Source: Dipetalonema caudispina (Eukaryota > Nematoda > Chromadorea > Rhabditida > Onchocercidae). From it: a stretch of 64,000 nucleotides of DNA. Of this stretch, positions 45,768-58,300 are shown piece by piece (position 1 is the first letter of the stretch; every line of letters starts with the position of its first letter). The stretch lies in assembly GCA_013365325.1 (NCBI GenBank), contig JABVXV010000160.1:1-64000 (forward strand). Reading direction: 5' to 3'. The position numbers and the translations under genes were made by a program. Under the pieces are notes generated by a model. That model worked only from the letters and a program-made list of their open reading frames with translations. It did no database searches and was not told the origin of the DNA.

Positions 45768-47178
45768 TGCGAATATTCGCATGGAAATATTCCAAACCAA
45801 TGCGTTTATTTTAAATTCCTTAAGTAAATTTCAGCTTCTTCTCTCTCCCTCCTTCCCTCTTCACCCCCGACTGTTCATGGTAGTAAGATTTTGGGGAACG
45901 TTATGGTTCTGCATGTATATTAGAAAATACAGTTTGGTTGGATGGAGAAAATGTCATAACTCTAAAAGATGTCCCAATTGTAAAAGGTACCACAATTTCC
46001 AGAGAATGTACCACAACAGAAAAAAGCATTCCATGTAAATTGTGAAAATTGTTCTTATACTGCTCATAATTACTACTGGATGACATTCATTTTTGTTTTT
46101 AACAAAAATGAATAAATATGTTTGTAAAATTATCCAGGAAAGAATGAATCGAGAAGATAATTTTGAGGATTCCAATGAAAGTACAAAAAGAGTTAAACTT
46201 CTTGTACCACTTTCATATTATATCTATTTGTAAGGTTTCATGTTAAACAACTTAGTTTTTACCTGCATGAGATAAGGAAGAGTGGCGAAATATTTTGAGG
46301 CAGAGTCACTACTTTTTATGGGAAACAAATTTTTAATAAGCTCTCTAATTGCAAGAAACTTTAGATTTAGAATGAATGGAAAAATTGAAGTTGTTTCTTG
46401 AGTCAAACTTTTCCGAACCAGTAGAAAATTATAAAAGAAGCGATCATACACATACAATGATGATTCAGTTAGATACCGCTACGAATAACTTAAGCGAAAT
46501 TCCGCTCTTCCTAAATAATATTGTGAACATAAGAAATTCTTAAAATTCCTTTAATTTTGAACATAATACATTTCATCTACACAAAGTTTATATTTTTTTT
46601 TCACTCTTTTCATGGCTAGAGAAAATCCAGAAACCAACAAATTTATTATCAACTGTAAATCAGAAGAAAGTGGTTTGAAACTAATCTTACTTCCCAATTT
46701 TTCCATCCGTTCTTCCCCTAGCTATGAAAAGAGTGGGGAAAAAACAAAACGAAATCAGAAATTACAAAGGATGAACATATCGGAGAATCGTACGTAAAAT
46801 AAGCAACAACAAAAACAGAAAAACAATGGCCACTTCCACCGTCAAATTCGTCCACTTCGGTACCGTAAAGAAAAATGCCTAAGCTATGATGATAACATTA
46901 TTTACGGTATCTGATCCTAATCTATACACGTGCTAATCGACATGCAACTTTACTAAATAATCTAACAAGTACACCGTTCATTAGAAACTTGTATCTTATA
47001 AATAATACTAACAGCAGAAACTGAACAAATTATCAAAACAGACCCGAAAAATACGATGAAACCATTTATCAAAAGAGAATGAAAACATAATATGTACTTC
47101 AATCGTCACTGAAGACAATCCTGCTCGCTTTGCATGATGCCTTTAATTTTTTTAGAGTTTCATATTCCTGCTTTTTAG
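45768..47178 (+). other. Cluster of unassigned exon-like segments (possible unmodelled or decaying gene)
   Basis: Several plus-strand pieces follow acceptor-like sites and have protein-like composition: after TTTTCCAG (45768), CEYSHGNIPNQCVYFKFLK; around 45900-45986, a frame with WLDGENVITLKDVPIVK; around 46003-46060, in another frame, HVNCENCSYTAHNYYW; after CCAG (46137), ERMNREDNFEDSNESTKR; and a 61-codon ATG-led ORF at 46612-46797. They do not join into one chain: frames conflict, and the gap between the second and third pieces is too short to be an intron. This could be a gene with unusual exons, a pseudogene with frameshifts, or chance in a locally less AT-rich stretch. Confidence 0.25.
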
Positions 47179-47504
47179 CGATCCACGACGGATGCAGATT
47201 CTGGTTTTCTGACAGCTTCGTCGTATTCCCCAAAACTTCTAAAACATTTCCAGCTGAAACAAGTTAGGAAAGAATTAAATTCTTGAAATCTAAAAAGCAA
47301 AAAAGAGTAAAAGAAGGAAAGGGAGAAAAATTCAAGAGAGACTCTATTTCCCTTCGATACCTTTGATTGGGAGAGCTACAGAATAGAGATATCTCAAGAG
47401 GTAAGCGAAAAAATTCAGGTCCTGCATTGAAAATTTTAAGAAGACCGGGAACCAAACTTGAGATAAGCAGTCTGATAGATATTGAACAACGTTATCAGGC
47501 ATAA
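47179..47504 (+). CDS. Possible 3' exons of an unidentified gene with an ILRRP motif
   Basis: Two phase-0 exons fit together. The first, 47179-47262, follows CTTTTTAG and ends CAA|GTTAGG; it encodes STTDADSGFLTASSYSPKLL and eight further residues. The second, 47382-47504, follows CTACAG and encodes 40 residues containing SGPALKILRRP and ending DIEQRYQA-stop. The ILRRP core followed by an E-Q-R-Y segment faintly resembles the SUZ RNA-binding motif (P-x-x-I-L-K-R-P ... E-R-E-x-x-Y-x-x-A-R). The 5' part is not resolved (see the cluster upstream). It would converge on the BUD22-like gene with under 80 bp between the stop codons. The minus-strand ORF across the same region looks poorer. Confidence 0.33.
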
Positions 47505-47581
47505 GCTTCCCTTCCTCATCTTAGCTTTAGTTACCTTCCATTAATAATAACAGTGCAGAAATTCAAACTGAGGAAACAATG

Positions 47582-49783
47582 TCAAACCCTTCTGTTCGAT
47601 ATAATATATAGACATCTGTTTGAACATCCGCCTGCACAAAAAAATTTAAATTTAAGTTTTATAAATCGCTTGTTGTGACCTTCTGAAGGTGATTCAGCTT
47701 CAGATTTATTCTGCCTCACAGCATCCTTTCGTTTCTCCCTTCTTTCGCATCTGAGATCCCTCTTTCGTTTTTGAGCATTCCTTGTTTTTACCGGCAAACT
47801 GCTTCTCATAGCTTCATCATTTCCATTAATTATATCCTCGCTTGCATGTCCTTGCAACACAACATCTGAAGTTGACAAAATGTTTCCGCAAGGCTACGAA
47901 AGTTATAAAAAAAACTAAAGAAAAAAGCTTAAAATTAAACTCTACCTCTATCTGGTATGCTAACTGATGGAAATTCGTCGTCTTGATTACCGTTTAAGCT
48001 CAACAATTTGATGACAGCCTGAACGAAACAAAAAAGTATCATTAAACATAAGTCTAATGTTAGAATGTACTCTTGAATATCAACTGAGATCCATAATCAC
48101 TAGAATAGTATCCATAATTACCAAGGAATTTTACGGAATAAACTGTAATTTTCAACTAAATCCTTCAATTATCAATTCTTGAGTCTCACCTGTCATTTTT
48201 AATGCATTTTCTATTGCTTTAAATATGAAGCCCTTTATTGATCTTATTGATTTGTAATGTTTTTTAAATTTAAAAGAAATAAAAACAAATTTCTGAAGGA
48301 GTTACCTGCCCCTTAGCAATTACTGGTTTCGAAAATTCCAACTTTGGTAAGTTAAGAACTGGAACAGGTATCTCTTTAGGTTCACTAGATTTCGTCCTGT
48401 CTTTCAGTTTCTTCTTTTTCTTCTCAAGATTTTCTTCCTTTTTCATAGCTTTCCGTATTTCTTTCTTAACAAGCATTTTTACATCTTCTGCATTTTCAAT
48501 TTTCTGAAAATGACAAATATCATAATCCAGAAACCAATTACGATAATGTGCCAAAGCATGAAGAAAGCAAGCTGAAAAATCTCCCATATCGTAATTAACA
48601 TACTGTGCGCTACGATTAATGGAAACAAATTAAAAGATCAACGTAAAACAATGAAATTCTGAAACATATCCAATCTTCATAATAACATGGTAAAAGGTCA
48701 AAGCTATAAGTTTACTTTTCCTAAGAGTGTTCCAACCACTTCCTTCGTTCCACTTTGTTGCAGTTCATATTTTTTCGCATCCCTCTTAGATTTATATTGC
48801 AAACCAAGTCGTTGCAACAGAAATGATACTTCATGCTTCCAATTCGGATATTTGACACGAAACTCCGCGACACTTTTTACCACTGTTTCTTGGCATGCCA
48901 ACTTATACAAAACTCGTTCATTAGCGGAGATCTTATCCTAAAATTAGGAATGAATGCATAAATTGGCATTGAAAATAAAAAAAAAGGATGGAATACGGAA
49001 ACTACAGCTTACCTCAGTAGAAATAACAAGCTTAGCACACAACAAATAAACATTACCCGCGCTACTACAATTCCTATAGTATGCTCAGAAATATCGCATA
49101 TTGCCTTGCTTTGACCGCATATAGCTGCATCTATTTATAGCAGTAACTCTTTGCTAGTCAGCATTGTTCTCATTCAAATACAGATAAATACAGATAAATA
49201 AATAAATACAAGAATAACCTTTTTCAACAAGTCATTAAGTGTCTTAAGATTAACCAATGCAAACTTCGACACGTCGTCTCGACATACTTTCTGAAATAAT
49301 TCACTGCAAATTAATGTTTGATATGAACTGTTGTTTGTAAATCTTGATTAAATGAATTTGAGATGTTTTGAACAATGTATTAGCAAAATCACAAATAGAA
49401 CCTTGCAATAGTTAATTTCTTCAGCGATTCGATCCACCTTACGAGCTTTCTTTTCGTCTCTCGATTTTTGAAGTAGTTTCCTCTGTCTGATCAGCCGTCG
49501 ACATAATCGAACACGAGCTCTTTCAACAGATTTCCGCATAGAAATAATCTGAAATAAACGGCTTTAATCAAATTATTAGTTGCTATTTATCTTTTAGTTA
49601 AATGACTCCATATCTGAAGGTTTGCAGTCACAGTGCTTTTTCAATTAGAACTCTTAATTGGTAGAATTACCAAGAATATAACATATTCGGCCATAAAAAA
49701 CTGCAAAAGTATAACTACGATTATGTCAAACATCTCAATAATACAACCTGCTCGTTAAGTTTCATTGGTGTCAAAGCAGACAT
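47582..49783 (-). CDS. SRFBP1/BUD22-family protein
   Basis: Seven exons in phase: 49748-49783, 49402-49548, 49219-49290, 48716-48937, 48306-48602, 47946-48018, 47582-47865; 376 residues. It begins [18 protein letters not shown] and continues with a basic helical region ([17 protein letters not shown] ... [11 protein letters not shown]), the pattern that starts human SRFBP1 (p49/STRAP) and yeast Bud22. The family acts in nucleolar small-subunit ribosome biogenesis in yeast and binds serum response factor in mammals. A Lys/Glu-rich region follows (KKEEN...KKKKKLKDR), then a Lys/Arg-rich tail. The usual C-terminal His-Pro-Ser-Trp/GKK block of the family is not visible; the protein instead ends ISNRRV. 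The gene lies 533 bp downstream of TFB1M on the same strand, with an acceptor-like TTTAG (49829) 46 nt before the ATG. Confidence 0.82.
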
Positions 49784-50315
49784 AGTAATCTTTGATCCTT
49801 CCAAACAATGATGCGAGAAATACAGGTCCTAAACAATCGTAGATTAAATTTAAATACTTGAGCAATTTAAACAAAATAATTTAACTAATTCAATTTGACC
49901 TGATCCTATCTGCTGTGAAGTGATTGGAATTCCAACGACTTTCAAAATGGGTGACGAGAATTATTCCTTATACTACAGCAGCCAAGCCGACTCCATTTAA
50001 CACCACTAGATTTACACTTTTTCTAACCATCTATTTCAAGTAAAAATATGCACATTTCAAAATGACAATTATTGAGTATAAAAGGGCATAAAACCCAAAA
50101 AAAAATTAATTAGTGACACGCAAAAACAATCTACCAGTTATATTTTTATTCATTTATACAAGCATCACTGAAGAGATAACACATCCAACATACAACATAA
50201 ATAATTTGTAGCAAATCTACACATACCAAATTAATTTATGAGTTGGAAATAACAGCATATTTTCTTTATTAGTAACCCGCCTATGCAACCAATGCTTCTT
50301 CATTTCTCCATTTTG
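49784..50315. other. Intercistronic region between TFB1M and the BUD22-like gene
   Basis: It holds a minus-strand AATAAA (50270-50265) about 46 nt after the TFB1M stop and an acceptor-like TTTAG ending at 49829 before the next gene's ATG. No ORF is supported. This arrangement would suit polyadenylation followed by trans-splicing in an operon. Confidence 0.5.
50265..50270 (-). terminator. Polyadenylation signal AATAAA of TFB1M
   Basis: AATAAA on the minus strand, about 46 nt past the TFB1M stop codon, a typical distance for a short nematode 3' UTR. Confidence 0.5.
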
Positions 50316-52695
50316 CTACTCGCGAAATAATGCTACAGCATCTGAGAATTTTATACCTTCCGATGGAAATTCGTTATCAAAAGGATTTGGTGGTGGTACA
50401 GCATTTGGAAGGCGTGCAAGTTCTTCCAGTGTACGATCTTGATTTGAATGTTCGTACAGAAAAACACCAGGATATCTGAAACAATTGGAACAAATTGTAT
50501 GTGTCGACATAATTTTAGAAATTTAATAAAAAGAAAAATTAAAGTTGTGAGAAGAAACCATAACCAAATTGGATGGGAACGTATAATTAATTATCACAAG
50601 CAATTTGTAGTAATAAGAGAATCCAAAGTATCAGACACAAGTCTGAAACAGTGTATCATATTATTGTAAAGTAAAAGGGTAGCCATTAAAAAATACTTTC
50701 GGCAGTGTTCCTCATAAACGTAGCACATGTCAGCAAACTGTTCTACTCCAAGACATATTGCAGTGGTTGTAGGATCAATTCTACATCGTTTCAACAAGTC
50801 ATCAGCTAAATTTTTGGCCAGTTCTTTCGGATAAAGACTTCGAACTCCCTTGTTAACATATTTTTGCCTATAGTTAAAAATACGCCGGCAAACTTTTTCC
50901 ACCACCTGAAATGTTATACAAGTATCAGCGCATAAGTTGGATAAAGCTCCACTTCTATGAACATAAAAATACAAGGAGGAAAAAACTGAATCCTAGAAAA
51001 GAACTGACCTCAAAGGATGTTTTAATCAGTGGATCTTGCCTTGGAATAAAGCGCACCACGCCGACATCAACCTTTGGAGATGGAACAAAGCATCGCCCTA
51101 TTAAATCAATACACAACTATTAAAGGTAATACATAACCCGAAAACAAACTGTAAGAAAAACCAAACGTACTCAAGATTATTTTAGCCTTGATAAGTTGAA
51201 CAATGACAGAAGTATTTATAAAATCCAATACCTGGTATTTGAAAAAGTAATTTGGGTTCGGTTATGAATGCAGACATAATTGAAATTCTAGCCCGAAATG
51301 GGGAATCAATTGGGGCACAAAGACGTTCTGCTACTTCCATCTGAAAAGTTAGCAGCAATGGGACACGTCCAAATGACCATGGTCCCTGGCGATATAACAT
51401 TTCACGAAGAAACCTACAAAAAAAAAGGATGATTCCATGAAACGAATTGATGAGGAATGAAAGTTATTATTATCAGATAATTTCGTGAGGCAATTAATTC
51501 TTCCAATCCTCAGTTTTACACGTAAGGTCGTCAATACTATTTTCCATGCTTCCGTAAGTAAAAGTTACAAACGAACTTTATAATAAGTGGAGAAGCAATA
51601 TTGAAAGGTAAGTTGCCAATAATATGCGCCATCGGAAGTCTATCTTCTTCCCAAGCAACACGTTCCACACCAGCTTGAGACCAAATTTGCTTAATATCTG
51701 TTTTTAAAATATCGGCCCGATGAATGAACATACGTTCTTCGCTCGCTTCCTTTAACACCTGCATAACATCAATTAGAAAATTAAGAGGGAAGTGTATGAC
51801 ACTTCCCTCTTAATTTACCGATTCCAGGTACTCTTATCCTTTAATTACTGCAATCATTTCCAACTTACTTTCATATGCTTACTCAGATATTCAAAGTACT
51901 GCGCAGGTATTTGATTACTTCCGTTACGTTATTTTAATTTTGGAACAATTCTGAAGCTTCCTAATGCAGCCACTTACTACTTGTCACTTAATATAATTCC
52001 GTACAAAATTTACTTCAAGTGGTGGAATGAAGCGATGGTCGATTTCGATGACATCAAGCCGTCGACAATTTGTTTCTAGAATAGCACGAGTGATCGACCC
52101 TGGACCAGGTCCAACCTCGACCACGTAATCGCCATGCTTCACTTGCGCTTGCCTTACTATCTATATAACAGAAGGAATGAAGAGTGAAGCAAAAAAGGGA
52201 AAAAAAATCACAAAGTATTATTATTGTAATTTTACATCCTATCAGCTGCTCGCGACGATTTATCTCTTCGTTTCAATAAAAATTAACAAAAAATTGACCA
52301 ACTGAATATTTTCTTTAGAAAGCTACTCCTAAATCTCCTTTCCTAATTTAATACATTGTTTTACAAATATTTAGAAAAATAGTATTTTTCTTCTCAATTT
52401 GTATCCGTAATCAAGACCAGAATAATCAACCAGGAACCCATCTATCATAAGTTTACATGAAAAATAGAACGAAAACAATTCGAATGTAATTATCTTTTTC
52501 CTTCCTCACTAGATATTACTGCACACTTCTTTCCCACTTCTCGATACGATATGAATAAGCATATCTAACCTTTCGTGTTAAATTCATATCCATTAGATAA
52601 TTTTGTGAGAGGATTTTCTTGGCTTGTAATCGATATGTATACAAGAAATTCTTCAACGATGGAAGGGGTGGTAAAGGTGAAAAATTTGTTGCCAT
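50316..52695 (-). CDS. TFB1M: Mitochondrial dimethyladenosine transferase 1 (TFB1M)
   Basis: Seven exons: 52570-52695, 52014-52160, 51577-51758, 51232-51413, 51009-51097, 50697-50905, 50316-50475; 364 residues (human TFB1M is about 346). The KsgA/Dim1-family enzyme uses SAM to dimethylate two adjacent adenines in the 3' hairpin of mitochondrial 12S rRNA. Visible are LPPLPSLKNFLYTYRLQAKK at the N-terminus, QNYLMD (31-36), the SAM motif EVGPGPGSITR (57-67), the Asp of RADILK, the catalytic NLPF (140-143), TFQMEVAERL, and FVPSPKVDVGVV, all in family order. The first ATG at 52695-52693 is used; upstream codons in the same frame lack an ATG. Acceptor-like CATTTCAG ends 30 nt before the ATG, as expected for a spliced leader. 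No defect is seen. Gene identity is nearly certain. Confidence 0.95.
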
Positions 52696-53648
52696 AGCAA
52701 ATTTGTTGAGAGATCCTTTCAAGAACTGAAATGAGCTCCGTCATCCGTACAATTCATTAATTCCGATTCGCCAAACAAGTGTCTAAAAAGAAATAAAATT
52801 GGTAAATTGATTAGTCAGCTTATCTCGAAATTTCTTATGCTGGTATGGATGCCAAATCAGACAAACAGCGTAGGATACACAACCACACAACATGCATCTT
52901 GGAACAATTCCACAAATCAGACTGTTCATCTATCCTAAATCATTTTCCCACACTACCATCGACATTCAGCAATATCCTATCCACCCGACCTTTCCGATAC
53001 ATTTAGGACTGTCAAATTCATTTATATACCGAAAATAAAAAAATACGCAAACAATAAACGCCAACTTCTCGATTTACTACACAGCTATTGTCACCCATTC
53101 CTTCCTTTCAACCATCAGTATTCAGAATCCCCCGTTTTTTCTATCACATGGCCAAACATTCAGAAATCCTTTCAGTGCTAAGAGCCATAAATGACTCGTG
53201 ATATATGACTCCACTGGCCATACGTTACTTTGCAATACGTAAATCTTACCAAATAGAAAGAAGAAAAGTATGAATCCGTCTTAACCTTCACAACAGTAAA
53301 CGAATTTGCTCTGAACTTTTATTGGCTAAAACACAAAATAAATGTTTATATTTCAGCATTTATTTTGCTTAAGGTTTGCATTTAGGACACTTCAAGCCCC
53401 TTACTTCATACATCAAAATCGCCAACTGAGGTAAAAACACCACGCCATTATGTGATAATGATTTAATACAAATTATAACATTTAATACAGTGATTTAATA
53501 TAAAATATATAAATAAATGATTGTTATTACAATGAATTAATGGCGAGATTAAAGATTACGAAACTTACATAATATAAACGAAGAAAAAAGAACAAATAGA
53601 GGACGAACTTGATCTAATCATTCATGTTTCTAATTAAAAACAGTAATA
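52696..53648. other. Interval between guanylate kinase and TFB1M, no gene seen
   Basis: About 950 bp with no supported ORF on either strand. An acceptor-like site lies at 52726-52727, just upstream of the TFB1M ATG. If the three minus-strand genes form an operon, this is the longer of the two intercistronic gaps; otherwise it should hold the TFB1M promoter. Confidence 0.5.
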
Positions 53649-55310
53649 TTAATGTGTAGTCGCTGCTTTAACTTTGTTATGGGACATATATTCGCTTAAC
53701 TCTTCTTCAATGGCCTTTAGAAAATTGTTGTAGGCCCGTTCGAAGTCATCGTTTACTACCACAAAGTCGAATAAATGCGGCTCCGAATCCACTAAAATCA
53801 AACAAAATTCAGGTTAAACATGCTATATCAATCAACTGCTCGGTAATTTCGCACAAACAGTATCCTGGACAGGCTGATGTATAAATTTTGGAACAAGGAA
53901 ATGAAGTAATACGAACCAGCATTTAAATCGTCCTCTGCATGTTTCATTCGTTTCTTCAGCGATTCCTCGGTCTCTGTCTTGCGAGCACGCAAGCGCTGTT
54001 CCTTAAGTTAACGTAAGAAATTAACGCTGAAATTTCCTTAGAAGAACAAAGATGGGTTTTTCATGTAAGGTCCCCGTTTTTAAAATCACTGTCAATATTT
54101 TAAAACAAAACCATATTTCTACGATTTGATATTCAAAACCAGTTTTCCGCTTTGAATATAGTAAGTTAGCAGATATCAAAAAGGCTACCTTGTATTTACT
54201 ATGTCAGAGGGATTGAAAGGCCAGAGGGATTCTCACCGCCGATCAGGAATATAGATTATAGCCCAATGTAACATTGATTATCACGATAAGGGAATCATTT
54301 TGATCCCCTCCGTTCTTAAAAAGATGAAGGTTCGATAGCTATTTTTTTCGTCCCGATGTCACCGTCTTACCATCATCTGTGGCAAGAAGTTGCATCTCCA
54401 CAATAATTCTAAAAGTCTCATCAGCAAACCCAGTATATCAGCCTAGCAATGACTTTTTCAGCCTAGCCTGCACTTTATTCTGACAATTCATCAGTACAGA
54501 TAATGGAAAAGAGAGTTAAGCGTTCTTTTCTTTTACATTCTTTCATGAAACAAATTGTAAAAAGTTCAGGATAATAAGCAACCAATATTTCCAGATTTGG
54601 AGCCCTGATCAGAATATATTTTGCATCCAATCCACATTTGTGCATACTACGAACGCCCTGGAGCTCTACGTCTAAGATGCATATACAGCCTGCTTTCGAC
54701 ACATCTTCCAATGCTTTTTTCCTAAAACATTAATTTCTCCTCTGTCAACCTGATTGATACCATTTCAAATCTCATAATGGCCCAAGCAGATGATTACTAT
54801 CCGACGTATAGTGGACTATATCCAACAATAACAATGATAATTTAAAAGGGATGATGAAGAATTTCTTTCATAAAACAAAATAATCAAACTGAAACGTACG
54901 ATGTCCCATACATATTGCCACCAAAAGTTGCGTACTCCAAGAATTCATTATCTTTGATCATTTCTTTAAATTTTTCCTCGGTTACAAACCAGTAATCCTT
55001 TCCGTCAACCTCTCCGGGCCGTGGTTTTCGTGTCGTATCTAAAATACTTTTTCCTTCCACGTTATCATACATAGTAAAAGAAAAAATAATTGAAAAAAGA
55101 GAAAAAAACCTGCCTATTAGAATTTATTGCCAGTTTTTCTACCATGAAACTGAATTGCCTATCACTGACTTAAATAAGCGTTGAACAAGTACATTAAGAC
55201 TACCTACGTGAAATAGCAAATGCAAAAGCATTCGGATATGCTTCCATTGCTTTATTAATCACGGTACTTTTGCCTCCTCCTGATGGACCTGATATCACGA
55301 TTGGCTTCAT
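53649..55310 (-). CDS. GUK1: Guanylate kinase
   Basis: Five exons: 55208-55310, 54900-55038, 54583-54721, 53917-54001, 53649-53791; 202 residues (human GUK1 is 197). Catalyses ATP + GMP to ADP + GDP in the cytosol. Visible are the P-loop GPSGGGKS (8-15), the GMP-binding [11 protein letters not shown] (34-44) with the following Tyr of [27 protein letters not shown] (the conserved core strand and Gln), and the lid arginines in [15 protein letters not shown], then the [14 protein letters not shown] end. All catalytic features are present. The start follows the family's usual position a few residues before the P-loop. This is the first gene of a three-gene minus-strand run. Donors and acceptors are canonical, including one TTAAG acceptor before 54001. 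Confidence 0.96.
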
Positions 55311-58300
55311 CCTATTCCACAATCAATCTTAAATTTAAAACAGAACATATTAGGAGGAAATATTATACTAAATTAAATTCCTTATATTAATCCACTGTAT
55401 CATTCGCTGTTTGACAACAGTTGGCATAATCTGAGGCAATAAACGGAGAAATCCTTTCGGTAATTTCATAACTTTATTTATCACAGTTTTTCACATATAC
55501 ATATGTCTGCTTCTTTTGAAGCACTGAAAAACTTTCTGTGCTTAATGCAAAATCCACGCCATAGCCTACCCTGAACAAATATAATTCATGTAAATCTTTT
55601 TGTACCATATTCAATTTTAAAATTAAGAAAAAAAGGAAAACATGCAACTCTATGAATGTCTAAACAATCGAAAATGAAATTTGACTACGTGATCAAATAA
55701 TTAGAGCAACATAATTACGTGGCTTACTTAGTTTCCGGGAACAGTGGTGAAACGATAATCAGCTTGAAAATATTGCAGTGTATGATGGAAAAGCTGATGA
55801 TCATACAAAAAAATACTGCTCGAACGGAAGAAAAGCTTTGGATGATAAACGAGTGAGAGTGTTATTCGTCTGCCGACCTCAGTGAAGGCAGTATGAAGCA
55901 ATTGCAGAAGTTCATCATTCCGGAGTATATCATCAATTTATAGATTATAGAATTAATCGTTAATGCATGTGTAGAAACCATTACAAGCTTCCCATATTGG
56001 CCGAATCATTTCCTAAGTGTAAACAGTTATCAATCAAGCTAATAGAGTTCATTCAAGGGTGATGTCTTATTCTTTAAAATGTTACGTATCGATCCAATCT
56101 TCTTAATTGAACAAGAATTTAAAAAAACACGAAAAAGATTTTTAAAAAGTAGAAGGAAAAATCATCCACTTCGCATATTAATGAACAGTTTTCAATCCGA
56201 CTTTTTTTCTTGATTTTTCAACTTTTTTTTGGTTTTTTTTTTTCGAAGAATCTTACTGTTTTTTTATTGGAAAGATTTAATATTCATTATTAAACACCTA
56301 AAGTACTTCCTTTCCTCATCTTGTTCAGCATGGAAGAAAACTCTAATCGTTTGCTATAGAATAAAAATATTTCTTTTCTAATACAAAAATAAAATCTTTC
56401 TTAGAAATCATCAACTTTTATCAAATTTATTAATTTTTATCAAATTTAGCTGATGAATACATGACAGATGCAACTGATACCTGCTGTAGAATATAATGAT
56501 CAGTGAAGATACACTTTCGCAAAATGACGTACGTGAGCTTCCTTTTGTTGGCCATTTAAAAACACCCTCACTGTTATGATGGCAATGTTATGATAGCTAC
56601 TTGCAACTATGAGAACCAAAGAAAACCCATACCATAATTAACATATCCAAACTACCAAGACAATTAAAGGCGACACGTAACTCACGTAACCCTATACGTG
56701 GGTAACTGTAAACAGGAAGATTGAGGATACCAGTAGAAAAAGGAAAATTTAAATCTAGCGTCCATACTGATAGTAAGCTTTCCTTGTTATATTCACTTTT
56801 TTCATTGCAGCTCAAAAGTATATATCTAACAGATTTAATATTTGCAAAAATTTTCTCTTAAAATTTTGGATAGCAAATTCTCAGTCATTTTTTAAAGTTT
56901 CTTCCTTCGAAAGTTATCAATGCATATTTTATCACTCTGTCTTAAGCTTTAAATTTTAAAAAATTGTTGTTAATAAATAAGCAGCGAGAAGATGGATATG
57001 GCATATTTATATTTCAACATATCCAACTGAAAATTTTGCTTATTTCGTTGGCAAAATTGGAATCTTTTTGAATTTTCTTCCATTTGTAATTTGGGAATTT
57101 TCCTAACTTAATTTATCATAGCAATATAAATAATTACCATTTGTTCCAATCATGTTGCTGTATTAAGTAACACTTATAATTACTATTCTAATTAAAACAT
57201 CGTAATTATCAATTGAATGAGCAGATACAATTAATTAGTGATTTTACAGTTAGCATTAATATTGTGTATTATTATTATCACCATTAGCAATGGCAGAATA
57301 GATAAATTAACAAAAAAAAAAAAAAATTTCCTCAAATTCGACATCAACTTTATCATCTGATAACACATTAGTAACAGTTTCAATTATGATAGGAAAATAT
57401 TCGCTAAAATAGTTTTAAAGTATTGATAGTGATAAAAAAGCACGATTATTAATGAAAATTCATTAGTACCCTGATAAAGCAATAAAAAGATTCATTATTA
57501 ATAAATGCGAAGATTATTTGTTAAACCTACTTTATTTAATGATAATGTTAATAAACTAACGACAATAATAATTAGTAATAGTGTCACATACTAATAATTG
57601 TTGTAATGATACCTGTTATGATTATTTCACAAGTATAATGATAGTAAAATGAATAGAATAAATGAAAAATTATATGAGTTATGAAACAAAAGTGAAGTTG
57701 CAAATTCATTCAACGATTTTTTTCCATCAAATTTTTTTATTTTTTTATTTTTTTTTTTTGTTTGTTTGTTGTTTGTTGATTTTTGGTTTCTGTTTCTTTT
57801 TTTTTTTCATTCCAATATTTGCTAGAAAGAAAGAATGTGAGAGGAGTGAATAAAAGTAATGATGTGATGATATGTACCGATCCATCCGTCTATTGATACG
57901 ACAACAAACCATCTAACAATGACAATAATGACATTCAGAACTGGAAATAGCAGTGAATTACTGGTTTACTTCTTTTCCATCATTTCTTCTTTCATCTTTA
58001 TGTAAAAAAAAAAAAGAAAAACGAAAACAGAAAAATGGAAAAAGAAATTCACTTTATTTTTATCTCTAATTATTGTTAACTTTACATCATTTCAATGTTC
58101 TCTTTACCTTCTTGAAATTTTCTTATTCTTTCCCTACATGTTTGATACTTCCGGATGATGATATTTCACGCATTTTAACATTGTAATTTGTTAATTGTGT
58201 AATGAAATTACTCCAGGTGATATTCAATGCATGTGGACATTTTCGGATAATATTTCAAGCAAAAGCTAAATGTTGTAATTTTGTTGCTAATGAAATTATT

